Of a stretch of DNA of 6,397 nt, positions 1 to 6,096 are shown in pieces. The stretch is from Bacillaceae bacterium (GTDB taxonomy: Bacteria > Bacillota > Bacilli > Bacillales_A > Planococcaceae). The DNA lies in contig JASLGI010000034.1 of NCBI GenBank assembly GCA_030149685.1, positions 1 through 6,397 of the forward strand. Direction: 5' to 3'. The notes under the pieces were generated by a model. It was given only the letters and a program-made list of their open reading frames with translations, did no database searches and was not told the origin of the DNA. Position 1 is the first letter of the stretch. Each line of letters starts with the position of its first letter. Made by a program: the position numbers and the translations under genes.

Positions 1-2
1 AA

Positions 3-383
3 ATTGTAGGGCTTGGAGTAGCTGCTAAAATCGCTACAGAAAAGCTTTCTCAAAACACTCTTCGGCTTCAACAACTAGAAGAAAAAGTAATAAATGTTTT
101 TGAATCTAAATTCAAAAATCACATTATATGGAACCAACCTACTAAAGAGCATAAAGTTCCTGGGATTTTAAGCGTTCAGTTTAAAGGTGTTAATAATGAA
201 ATTTTAGTTAAAAAACTAGCACCTATTTTATCTGTATCTACAGGATCCGCTTGTAGCTCTGCTTCACCTTCTCATGTCTTACAAGCAATCGGACTATCTC
301 TTGATGAAGTTCGACAAACAATACGTATTTCATTGTCACCTTACTTAAGTGATAGTGACTTAAATATCTTAAAACAATTATAA
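3..383 (+). CDS. Cysteine desulfurase (NifS/IscS/DndA class), C-terminal part only
   Basis: The 5' end lies outside the window; 126 residues and a TAA stop are visible. The fragment opens with IVGLGVAAKIA, the segment that in class V PLP-dependent desulfurases follows the GT-x-N turn. The usual length is about 380 residues, so roughly 250 are missing, including the PLP lysine. The mobile active-site loop STGSACSSAS (residues 79-88) holds the catalytic cysteine, Cys84, which takes the persulfide from L-cysteine; PSHVLQAIGLS and RQTIRISLS follow as in the family. The loop is slightly shorter than the SGSACTSxxLEPS form of housekeeping IscS. Family knowledge: these cytosolic enzymes feed Fe-S assembly, tRNA thiolation or DNA phosphorothioation (DndA, SspA). 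G+C here is about 33% by hand count, lower than in the genes to the right, which hints at foreign origin. Enzyme class is firm; the specific role cannot be told. Confidence 0.93.
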   Translation: MVGLGVAAKIATEKLSQNTLRLQQLEEKVINVFESKFKNHIIWNQPTKEHKVPGILSVQFKGVNNEILVKKLAPILSVSTGSACSSASPSHVLQAIGLSLDEVRQTIRISLSPYLSDSDLNILKQL

Positions 384-399
384 GTATATCTCACAAAGC

Positions 400-431
400 A
401 AAAAGACCGAGCGCACTTCCTCGGTCTTTTT
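400..431. terminator. Bidirectional intrinsic terminator between convergent genes
   Basis: A perfect 12-bp stem (AAAAAGACCGAG at 400-411 with CTCGGTCTTTTT at 420-431) encloses an 8-nt loop. It has T-runs on the plus side and A-runs that become U-runs on the minus side. It begins 17 nt after the desulfurase stop and only 1 nt beyond the stop of the convergent small membrane gene, so one hairpin can end both transcripts. Confidence 0.93.
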
Positions 432-432
432 G

Positions 433-723
433 TTATTTGTATTCTTTTTTTACGGACTGCTCGTTAGCAAATAATAGTACGCTGATGACTACGAGGATGA
501 AAAGGAAAATCGGTACTTGGTAATACCATTCATTCGGTAAAAATTTGGCGCTCCAAATGATGGAGACGATGATAATTGTTGTGCCGTGTGACCATTTTTC
601 AGAGCGTGTCAGTTGGTGACGGTTGAACAATACGACACTTGCTCCGAGTAATGGGCAAAGAATTGTATAGAGAAAAATCATATCATTGCGTAGTAACCAT
701 GAGCGTTCGTTGTTTTTTTCCAT
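433..723 (-). CDS. Small three-helix membrane protein of unknown function
   Basis: A 96-residue protein that I do not recognise. Three hydrophobic stretches fit transmembrane helices: about residues 15-33 (MIFLYTILCPLLGASVVLF), 48-63 (GTTIIIVSIIWSAKFL) and 70-86 (VPIFLFILVVISVLLFA). They are joined by a charged loop (NRHQLTRSEKWSH), and the C-terminal tail is lysine-rich. There are no catalytic motifs. The chosen ATG (721-723) has AAAAAAGGA upstream with about 9 nt spacing. An in-frame ATG 21 codons further upstream was rejected because that extension would lie inside a terminator hairpin and has no ribosome binding site. The gene lies downstream of the nitroreductase on the same strand but is separated from it by that terminator. 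A real gene is likely; the function is unknown. Confidence 0.72.
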   Translation of the reverse strand: MEKNNERSWLLRNDMIFLYTILCPLLGASVVLFNRHQLTRSEKWSHGTTIIIVSIIWSAKFLPNEWYYQVPIFLFILVVISVLLFANEQSVKKEYK

Positions 724-757
724 ATCGCCTGTTCCTTTTTTAACAATAATACCATAG

Positions 758-795
758 AAAAATGAGCCGTCCCTTGTTTCAGACAACTCATTTTT
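758..795 (-). terminator. Intrinsic terminator after the nitroreductase gene
   Basis: Read on the minus strand, a 14-nt arm (AAAAATGAGTTGTC, 795-782) pairs with GACGGCTCATTTTT (771-758) around a 10-nt loop. There are 12 Watson-Crick pairs and two G-U pairs, ending in a run of five U. It starts 6 nt past the nitroreductase stop. It ends only 34 nt before the start codon of the small membrane gene, leaving little room for a separate promoter. Confidence 0.85.
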
Positions 796-801
796 TGATC
801 A

Positions 802-1371
802 TTATTCAAAGCGTGTGACGAGTTCATCAAGTGGTGTACGTTCGCGTGCTTTCGGTTCTTTATCGTAATAACCGAACTGAAGCATGCTTATAATACGTTC
901 TCCTTGTTTAACGCCGAGTCGTTCGCGGAATTTCGGACTGTCGAGAAACGGCGGAGTTTTCCAGCACGTACCGACTCCGTCATCCCAAGCGATAAGTTGC
1001 GCGTTTTGTACGAGCGCACTTGCCGCTGCGAAGTCTTCTAAACGTTCTTTTTGACGTGCATCTTCCGGCACGACGACAAAGACTGCCGCTCCCGCTCCTG
1101 AGAAACGTTTCATCTGTTTTTCAAGCGTTTCTTCATCGAGTGACTCCCAATTTGGGATCGCGGTTTCTTTCAATAACTCGAGCAGCTTCGGGTAATCGTC
1201 TCCTGCTGCTACGATGAAGCGCCACGGATTACGGTGACCGTGATTCGGTGCCCAAACCGCATCTTCTAACACATCTAAAACAACTTTCTCTTCCACCGGC
1301 GTTCCGTTTAAATTTTTAATCGAACGTCGCTCGCGAATCGCTTCACGAACCGATAAGTTTTTCTTTGACAT
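802..1371 (-). CDS. Nitroreductase family protein, YdjA-type (FMN oxidoreductase)
   Basis: A 189-residue single-domain flavoenzyme. The N-terminal RERRSIKN (residues 13-20) is the usual FMN-phosphate-binding RRS motif. APNHGHRNPWRF (41-52) matches the APDHKSMQPWHF region of E. coli YdjA. A central helix (AAASALVQNAQLIAWDDGVGTCWKTPPF, given in part: residues 115-142) and a C-terminal LQFGYYDKEP segment complete the fold. The length fits the compact YdjA subgroup (about 180-190 residues) rather than the larger NfsA/NfsB types. Such proteins bind FMN as homodimers and use NAD(P)H in the cytosol; the natural substrate is unknown. The start at 1369-1371 has AAGGAG 7 nt upstream. An upstream in-frame ATG would add 20 residues that cover the ribosome binding site and promoter, so it was rejected. 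It is divergent from the degV-type gene, with its own terminator downstream. Confidence 0.92.
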   Translation of the reverse strand: MSKKNLSVREAIRERRSIKNLNGTPVEEKVVLDVLEDAVWAPNHGHRNPWRFIVAAGDDYPKLLELLKETAIPNWESLDEETLEKQMKRFSGAGAAVFVVVPEDARQKERLEDFAAASALVQNAQLIAWDDGVGTCWKTPPFLDSPKFRERLGVKQGERIISMLQFGYYDKEPKARERTPLDELVTRFE

Positions 1372-1407
1372 GTAAACACTCCTTATTGTTTCATTTTTCT
1401 GTCTATT

Positions 1408-1437
1408 AGTATACCTCATACCGTATGACAATATCTA
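1408..1437 (-). promoter_or_regulatory. Probable sigma-A promoter of the nitroreductase gene
   Basis: On the minus strand, TATACT (1413-1408) serves as -10 and TAGATA (1437-1432, four of six matches to TTGACA) as -35, with 18 nt between them. This would start transcription near 1401 and leave a leader of about 30 nt. The -35 is weak, which suggests dependence on an activator or modest activity. Confidence 0.5.
1416..1428. promoter_or_regulatory. Candidate operator palindrome
   Basis: TCATAC-C-GTATGA is a perfect 6+1+6 inverted repeat lying between the proposed -35 and -10 of the nitroreductase promoter. A dimeric repressor bound here would block that promoter. No regulator gene is next to it, so this rests only on symmetry and position. 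Confidence 0.35.
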
Positions 1438-1464
1438 GTCGAAACCTTTACTTTCAAACATTAG

Positions 1465-1493
1465 TCGATTTTTCCAACTATTCATTGTATACT
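1465..1493 (+). promoter_or_regulatory. Probable sigma-A promoter of the DegV-type gene
   Basis: TATACT at 1488-1493 is a good -10. The hexamer 17 nt upstream (TCGATT, 1465-1470) is a poor -35 with three of six matches. Predicted start near 1500, giving a leader of about 35 nt. The -10 and its flank mirror those of the divergent nitroreductase promoter. Confidence 0.5.
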
Positions 1494-1534
1494 AATAGCA
1501 GGTAATAAAACAACGTATTAAGAGGTGTTTTTAA

Positions 1535-2377
1535 TTGAAGAAAAAAATTGCTTGGATTATCGATAGCACTGGTCTTATGTCTGACAAACTCCGCCATCAT
1601 CCGGACGTCTTTTGCGTTCCACTTTCGATTCAATTTGATGGAAAACAATATCAAGATATGATCGATTTAACGACAGATGAATTGTACGCGCGGATTCGCA
1701 ATGAAAAAGAAGTGCCTAAAACGTCACAACCTTCACCTGGCACATTTTCGATTCTTTATGAAGCATTAAAAGAAAAGTATGATGAAGCGATTGCGGTTCA
1801 TGCCTCTTCTAAACTGAGCGGAACGATCGGCTCTTCAGAAACAGGCGCACATCTTGCCGATTTCAAAGTGACGACGATTGATTCCGGTTCATTATCAGGA
1901 GGTTTAACAGGTCTCATCGAACACGGAATTGACTTACAAGAACAAGGATATTCTGTAGAAAAAATCGTAGAAGCTTTAAAAGAAAAACAAAAACATCACA
2001 CTGCATACGCACTCGTCGGTCAACTCGAACAGTTAAAGAAAAGTGGCCGCGTCACAGGTATTCAATTTTTCATCGGAAGTTTATTAAATATTAAACCGAT
2101 TGTTCGTATTGAGAACGGAGAGCTTGTACCTGATAAAAAAATCCGTTCAGAAAAACGAGCGGTTCGTTACTTACGCGACCTCGTACTCGAACAAAAAGAT
2201 GCGATCAAAGGAAAATTGTTTATCGTTCATGGAAATGTCCTCGAAAAAGCGAAAGCATTAAAAGAAGAACTCTTATCCGATGCACCGGATTTATCGATCG
2301 AAATCGGAGATATTAACTCTTCTTTAGCGACGCATGCAGGTGAAGGCTCTCTCGCAGTCCTCTGGTTTACACGATAG
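1535..2377 (+). CDS. DegV family protein (FakB-like fatty-acid-binding protein), TTG start
   Basis: A 280-residue protein with full DegV architecture. IAWIIDST (5-12) opens the Rossmann-like domain. TSQPSPGTF (63-71), SSKLSGTIGS (91-100) and the serine-rich IDSGSLSGG turn (115-123) are the family's lipid-headgroup loops. LEQLKKSGRV (164-173) and LLNIKPIVRIENGELVPDKKIRSEKRA (start at 183) form the second domain. HAGEGSLAV (267-275) corresponds to the usual H-x-GPG loop, with Glu in place of Pro. Family knowledge: DegV/FakB proteins bind a fatty acid and, when they serve as FakB, present it to the kinase FakA for acyl-phosphate synthesis at the membrane. No fakA is in the window. The start is TTG: AAGAGGTG lies 7 nt upstream, and no ATG or GTG gives a better fit to the conserved N-terminus. 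It is divergent from the nitroreductase and has no terminator before the DUF2804 gene. Confidence 0.93.
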   Translation: MKKKIAWIIDSTGLMSDKLRHHPDVFCVPLSIQFDGKQYQDMIDLTTDELYARIRNEKEVPKTSQPSPGTFSILYEALKEKYDEAIAVHASSKLSGTIGSSETGAHLADFKVTTIDSGSLSGGLTGLIEHGIDLQEQGYSVEKIVEALKEKQKHHTAYALVGQLEQLKKSGRVTGIQFFIGSLLNIKPIVRIENGELVPDKKIRSEKRAVRYLRDLVLEQKDAIKGKLFIVHGNVLEKAKALKEELLSDAPDLSIEIGDINSSLATHAGEGSLAVLWFTR

Positions 2378-2412
2378 TCAATGTGTATTTAGAGGACGGA
2401 CTCCTGTCGTTC

Positions 2413-2421
2413 TGTTACAAT
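2413..2421 (+). promoter_or_regulatory. Candidate extended -10 promoter before the DUF2804 gene
   Basis: TGTTACAAT is an extended -10 (TGn plus TACAAT) with no convincing -35. It would start transcription around 2428, some 29 nt before the DUF2804 start. The downstream genes could thus be expressed apart from degV. No terminator hairpin is seen in the 79-nt gap. Confidence 0.45.
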
Positions 2422-2456
2422 AATAAGACGATGAATGATGAGAAGGAGGGAGTTCT

Positions 2457-3476
2457 ATGCAACATAAAGAGCGACATATTGAATGGCCGATAGCTTTATG
2501 TGATTCAAAAGGTCGACTGAACCCTCAAGCAATTGGTTATGCGAAAAAGCCAATTATCCAAAGTAATTTAAAAGGAAATTGGTTAAAAAAGAAGCGGTGG
2601 AATCATTGGAGCGTGTACGGAGAAGATGTTTATTTCGCCTTAGTCATCTGTCATTTAGACTACGCAGCGACAATTCACGTCTCTTTCGTCGATTTAGAAA
2701 CGACACGTTTTGTCAGTGAACAAATTGTTATTCCTTTCGGGCGTAAATTAACATTAGGGGAACAAGTTTTCGACAATACTTCGTTTCAAAACGATCAAAT
2801 CGCCTTACAAGCCGTATATACGCAAAATGAAGGACATATTTCTGTAACGATTCCTCAGTTTGATAATGAATTACTCCATGTCGACTTACATATGACTTAT
2901 AAAGAAGAAGACGATTCCATCAACGTCGTCATTCCACATAGTCGTGACATGTTTCAATTCACATCCAAACACCTCACATTGCCGACAGACGGATTTATTA
3001 AGCTCGGTTCTCGTCGATATGACTTAGAATCTCGCTATAGTTTCTCTGTCTTCGACTACACGAGAGGAGTTTGGCCTCGCCAAATCGAATCTTACTGGGC
3101 AACAGCTTCTCAACAAATTGGCGGACGTCGTATTGGCCTCAATTTTGGAGGAAAATGGACGGACGGTACCGGTATGACAGAAAATGGGTTTATGATCGAT
3201 GGGGAATTAAGAAAAATTCACGAAGATGTATTGTTCATGCACGATCCAACGAATAAACAACGCCCTTGGGCAATCCGAACGAAATTTTCGAAAAATTTGC
3301 AAATGACCTTCACTCCATTTGCAACGTACGAATCAAGCGTCCCTTTACTCGTTGGCAACATCCAAGTAATGAGACACCTCGGATATTACAACGGTATTAT
3401 TCGATTAAAAGACGGACAACCTTTACGTTTAAAACAACTGCTCGGCGTCGTCGAACAGACGAAAGCTCGTTGGTAA
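2457..3476 (+). CDS. DUF2804 family protein
   Basis: A 339-residue protein with no signal peptide or membrane helix. It carries the family's hallmarks. The N-terminal part reads CDSKGRLNPQAIGYAKKPI (15-33), where the family has a G-x-L-x-x-x-A-x-G(W/Y) pattern. The most conserved block is DYTRGVWP (200-207), followed by W214 and then GRRIGLNFGGKWTDGTGMTE (223-242) and NGFMIDGELRKI. The protein is rich in aromatic residues and predicted short strands, suggesting a mostly beta fold. To my knowledge the biochemical role of DUF2804 is not established, so none is assigned. The ATG has AAGGAGGG 6 nt upstream, the best ribosome binding site on the plus strand here. The lipoprotein gene follows after 40 nt with no terminator, so co-transcription is likely. 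Confidence 0.88.
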   Translation: MQHKERHIEWPIALCDSKGRLNPQAIGYAKKPIIQSNLKGNWLKKKRWNHWSVYGEDVYFALVICHLDYAATIHVSFVDLETTRFVSEQIVIPFGRKLTLGEQVFDNTSFQNDQIALQAVYTQNEGHISVTIPQFDNELLHVDLHMTYKEEDDSINVVIPHSRDMFQFTSKHLTLPTDGFIKLGSRRYDLESRYSFSVFDYTRGVWPRQIESYWATASQQIGGRRIGLNFGGKWTDGTGMTENGFMIDGELRKIHEDVLFMHDPTNKQRPWAIRTKFSKNLQMTFTPFATYESSVPLLVGNIQVMRHLGYYNGIIRLKDGQPLRLKQLLGVVEQTKARW

Positions 3477-3516
3477 TGTTTAGCTCGTTTTTTTTCGGGA
3501 AAACATTCACCATCAA

Positions 3517-4080
3517 ATGAAAAAGGTTGTGGATATTTTGAAAAAATCATTAACTATTGGTAGTGCCATCTTAGCATCAGCACTCGTACTCGGAGCTTGT
3601 GGAGCAGACGATAATGACCAAACAGACAAAGATGCCGCAGATAACAATTCAACTCCTGTAGAAGAGACAGAGACGAACACGAATGAAACAGAGACAAATG
3701 TCGATGTTGATACAGAAGAAGAAACAGACAAAGATGAAGCGACAAACAATCAATCTACTGTTGAAAATGCATTAGACTTTGCGAAACTCGATATTGAAAT
3801 CGATGTCGCAGGAGACGATGCGATCGATATTGAATATGACGCGACAGATATCGACGACAACGAATACTTTGACCATACGAAAAATATCGCATTAAAAGAT
3901 GCAGAAGCGAAAACGAAATTAGAAGAAGATCTCATGGATTTACAAATTCCAGTAAACGCGACAAATGAAGAGATTATTCAAACAGTGCTCGCTCATTTCA
4001 ATATTGACGATTACTCAAAAATCGAAATTGAAATGAAAAACGCGGACGGATCAAAAGTTGAAATTAAAGATAAAAAATAA
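3517..4080 (+). CDS. YusW-like domain lipoprotein
   Basis: A 187-residue secreted lipoprotein. A lysine-rich n-region and hydrophobic core end in the lipobox LGAC, with Cys28 as the predicted lipidated residue after signal peptidase II. Residues 29-80 form a low-complexity, strongly acidic Asp/Glu/Thr/Asn linker (for example ETETNTNETETNVDVDTEEE). Residues 85-185 resemble the YusW-like domain of Bacillus: LDIEIDVAGDDAIDIEYDA, then KTKLEEDL, the helix EEIIQTVLAHFNI, and IEIEMKNADGSKVEI. The domain has no known activity. The start is uncertain. The ATG at 3517 lacks a clear ribosome binding site, whereas an in-frame TTG at 3538 has AAAAGG 11 nt upstream. The TTG would give a textbook signal peptide (MKKSLTIGSAILASALVLGAC, Cys21). 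The longer ATG form is listed. The gene ends the rightward run, 43 nt before a terminator. Confidence 0.85.
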   Translation: MKKVVDILKKSLTIGSAILASALVLGACGADDNDQTDKDAADNNSTPVEETETNTNETETNVDVDTEEETDKDEATNNQSTVENALDFAKLDIEIDVAGDDAIDIEYDATDIDDNEYFDHTKNIALKDAEAKTKLEEDLMDLQIPVNATNEEIIQTVLAHFNIDDYSKIEIEMKNADGSKVEIKDKK

Positions 4081-4254
4081 TGTGCATGAAAAGAGACTAG
4101 GACAAAGCAGTCTCTAAATAACGAAAGACACTTGAATGATTACACATTCAAGTGTCTTTTTAACGTTCTATCATAGGTGTTAGGGTTTTCACACAATTCC
4201 TTCGAATTTGCGGACACCTGGGGCATAGGTTTTGTCCCAACTTCTTTTTTGTTA
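4081..4254. other. Structured intergenic region between convergent operons
   Basis: This 174-nt gap holds no gene but is dense in inverted repeats. There is a 7-bp hairpin (AGAGACT/AGTCTCT, 4092-4098 with 4109-4115), the terminator at 4124-4161, and a pairing of AGGTGT (4175-4180) with ACACCT (4214-4219). A small AATTC/GAATT hairpin lies inside that pairing. GTTTTGTCCCAA (4229-4240) is largely complementary to the loop of the first hairpin on the same strand. It may be the structured 3' region of the exporter mRNA or a dispersed intergenic repeat. I cannot test copy number from this window. Confidence 0.5.
4124..4161 (+). terminator. Strong intrinsic terminator after the lipoprotein gene
   Basis: A perfect 15-bp stem (AAAGACACTTGAATG, 4124-4138, with CATTCAAGTGTCTTT, 4145-4159) around the loop ATTACA continues into five T in total on the plus strand. 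On the minus strand the stem is followed by only three T before CG, so it is a weaker terminator for the leftward exporter operon. Confidence 0.92.
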
Positions 4255-6096
4255 TTACTTCTTCTTTTGTTCTGTTTGCAACATGTCATAATAATAGCCT
4301 TTCGCTGCAATGAGTTGTTCGGGTGAACCTGATTCGACAATTTCACCATCACGTAAGACGAAAATAATGTCCGCATGACGAATCGTATGCAAGCGATGAG
4401 CGATGACGAAGCTCGTTCGTCCTTCCATAAGACGCGTGAGCGCTTGTTGGATGACTTCTTCTGTCACTGTATCAATACTGCTCGTTGCTTCATCGAGTAA
4501 TAAAATCGTCGGCTCTGCAACGAACGCTCGGGCGATCGATAACAACTGTCTTTCTCCTTGAGATAATTCACTACCGTTTGCTGTAATTTTCGTATCGTAA
4601 CCGTCAGGCAATTTCATAATCATCGCATGCGCATTCGCACGTTTCGCCGCTCGTTCAATCTCTTCATCTGTCGCATCTAGACGACCGTAACGAATATTTT
4701 CTCGAATACTTCCTTCAAATAAAAAGGAATCTTGTAAGACGAAGGCCATCTGTTCTCGCATCGATGCTCGATTCATCGATGAAAGAGGGATGTCGTTGAT
4801 CGTAATACGCCCTTTATCTACTTCGTAAAAGCGGGCTAGTAGTTGCATAATCGTCGTTTTCCCTGCACCTGTTGGCCCGATAAAAGCGGCCGTCTTTCCT
4901 GCAGGCACGACGAAAGATACGTCTCGAATCGTTTCTTCGTTTTGATTGCTTTCATAAGAAAAATGTACACGGTCAAATACGACATCTCCTTGCAATTCAC
5001 CTTTTGCTAAACGTCTTCCTTCATCTTTTTCTTGCGGCTCATCGAGCATTTCAAATACACGCTCCGCTCCAGCAAGTGCCGATAAGACCATATTAAATTG
5101 GTTCGCCAAATCATTGAGCGGACGAGTAAATTGACGCGCATACTCTGTAAAGATGACGATAACACCGATCGTCACTCCAGCAACTTCATTAAATGCGAGC
5201 CATCCTCCGATTCCCGCAACGATCGCAAAAGCACCGTTGTTTAAAAAGTTCATCACTTTCGGAATAAATCCAGAGTAAACGAGTGCCCAATATCCCGTCG
5301 TTTGTAATTTGGCACTTTTTCCTTCAAACTCATTCATCATCGTTCGTTCTTGTCCGAATGCTTTCACGACCGATTGATGAGACACTGATTCCTCGACAAA
5401 TCCATTCAATGCGCCGAGATCTTTTTGTTGTTCTTTAAATAAAAAGCTCGTACGTGCTGTAATCCAATGCATCGCTACATACATGAGAGGAATGATCGTC
5501 ATCGTCAATACTGTCAATAACGGACTTAAATAAAGCATGACACCGACTGTTCCGACTAATGTAATCACACTTGAAAAAACTTGAATAAAAGAAGAGTTTA
5601 ATGTTTGGCTAATGTTATCGATATCATTCGTTAAACGGCTCATAATCTCTCCGTGCTGCCGCTGATCAAAATAGGATAAGGGAAGCTTTTGTAAATGGTT
5701 AAAAAGAGAAGTGCGCATACGATACACCGTTTGTTGAGCGATACCGATCATCCAATAGTTTTGTAAATACGTCACAATCGATAACGAAACGTAAATGAGT
5801 AAAAGAACAATCATCGAACGAGCAATACCACTCGTTACTCCAGGCACTAAATACGTGTCGATCATCCGCCCGACGAGAAAAGGACCGAGCAACGATAATA
5901 TCGAACTGAGCAAAACGAAAAATAGGACGATGAGTAAGAGTGGACGTTTTTCATCGATGACGTGCCAAATGCGTAAAAGTGCACGCTTCCAATCGGTCGA
6001 AGCTTTTTGTTCATTCTTTTTCTTCTTTCCATGGGCACGAATATGCTCTTTCGGTACAATTTTTTCGTAACGGAACGCATTTTTTAACTCATTCAT
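4255..6096 (-). CDS. ABC exporter, full transporter half with catalytic ATP site (TM288/YfiC-like)
   Basis: A 613-residue half-transporter: a membrane domain fused to an ATPase. A charged, lysine-rich N-terminal tail (1-50) precedes six predicted helices, roughly 52-74, 92-112, 168-188, 190-210, 284-304 and 306-324. FTRPLNDLANQFNMVLSALA (323-342) closely matches the Thermotoga maritima TM288 sequence as I recall it. The ATPase has Walker A GPTGAGKTT (407-415), Q-loop Gln455, signature LSQGE (511-515, deviating from LSGGQ), Walker B ILLLDE with catalytic Glu536, and switch His567 (IAHRL). It therefore supplies the active Walker B/His set, while its own signature faces the degenerate site of its partner. 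Family knowledge: such heterodimers export drugs or lipids from the plasma membrane; the substrate cannot be read here. The ATG overlaps the upstream gene by 8 nt and is served by a GGAGG within that gene's last codons. Confidence 0.95.
   Translation of the reverse strand: MNELKNAFRYEKIVPKEHIRAHGKKKKNEQKASTDWKRALLRIWHVIDEKRPLLLIVLFFVLLSSILSLLGPFLVGRMIDTYLVPGVTSGIARSMIVLLLIYVSLSIVTYLQNYWMIGIAQQTVYRMRTSLFNHLQKLPLSYFDQRQHGEIMSRLTNDIDNISQTLNSSFIQVFSSVITLVGTVGVMLYLSPLLTVLTMTIIPLMYVAMHWITARTSFLFKEQQKDLGALNGFVEESVSHQSVVKAFGQERTMMNEFEGKSAKLQTTGYWALVYSGFIPKVMNFLNNGAFAIVAGIGGWLAFNEVAGVTIGVIVIFTEYARQFTRPLNDLANQFNMVLSALAGAERVFEMLDEPQEKDEGRRLAKGELQGDVVFDRVHFSYESNQNEETIRDVSFVVPAGKTAAFIGPTGAGKTTIMQLLARFYEVDKGRITINDIPLSSMNRASMREQMAFVLQDSFLFEGSIRENIRYGRLDATDEEIERAAKRANAHAMIMKLPDGYDTKITANGSELSQGERQLLSIARAFVAEPTILLLDEATSSIDTVTEEVIQQALTRLMEGRTSFVIAHRLHTIRHADIIFVLRDGEIVESGSPEQLIAAKGYYYDMLQTEQKKK

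Noticed and set aside
1020..1217. Open frame on the plus strand inside the nitroreductase gene
   Set aside because: It is antisense to a well-recognised enzyme, has an arginine/leucine-rich composition typical of a shadow frame, and has no ribosome binding site.
1372..1431. Longer N-terminus for the nitroreductase (20 extra residues from an upstream ATG)
   Set aside because: The extra codons cover the AAGGAG site and the proposed -10, and the added residues do not resemble the family.
3475..3507. AATGTTT/AAACATT inverted repeat between the DUF2804 and lipoprotein genes, considered as a terminator
   Set aside because: The T-run is in the loop rather than after the stem, and the stem is AT-rich and short, so it does not fit an intrinsic terminator.
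3071..3520. Two plus-strand open frames (3071-3256 and 3266-3520) overlapping the DUF2804 gene
   Set aside because: They lie in another frame of a conserved gene, and the translations show no domain or coherent start signal.
3513..3935. Serine/valine-rich minus-strand frames across the lipoprotein gene
   Set aside because: The composition is the antisense image of the Asp/Glu/Thr repeats in the lipoprotein linker; there is no start signal or terminator.
4140..4376. Minus-strand open frame spanning the end of the exporter gene and the intergenic hairpins
   Set aside because: It runs through hairpin sequence and overlaps the conserved C-terminus of the exporter in another frame.
5795..6080. 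Open frames on both strands within the first helices of the exporter subunit
   Set aside because: They are shadow frames of a complete, well-conserved membrane domain with no ribosome binding sites of their own.
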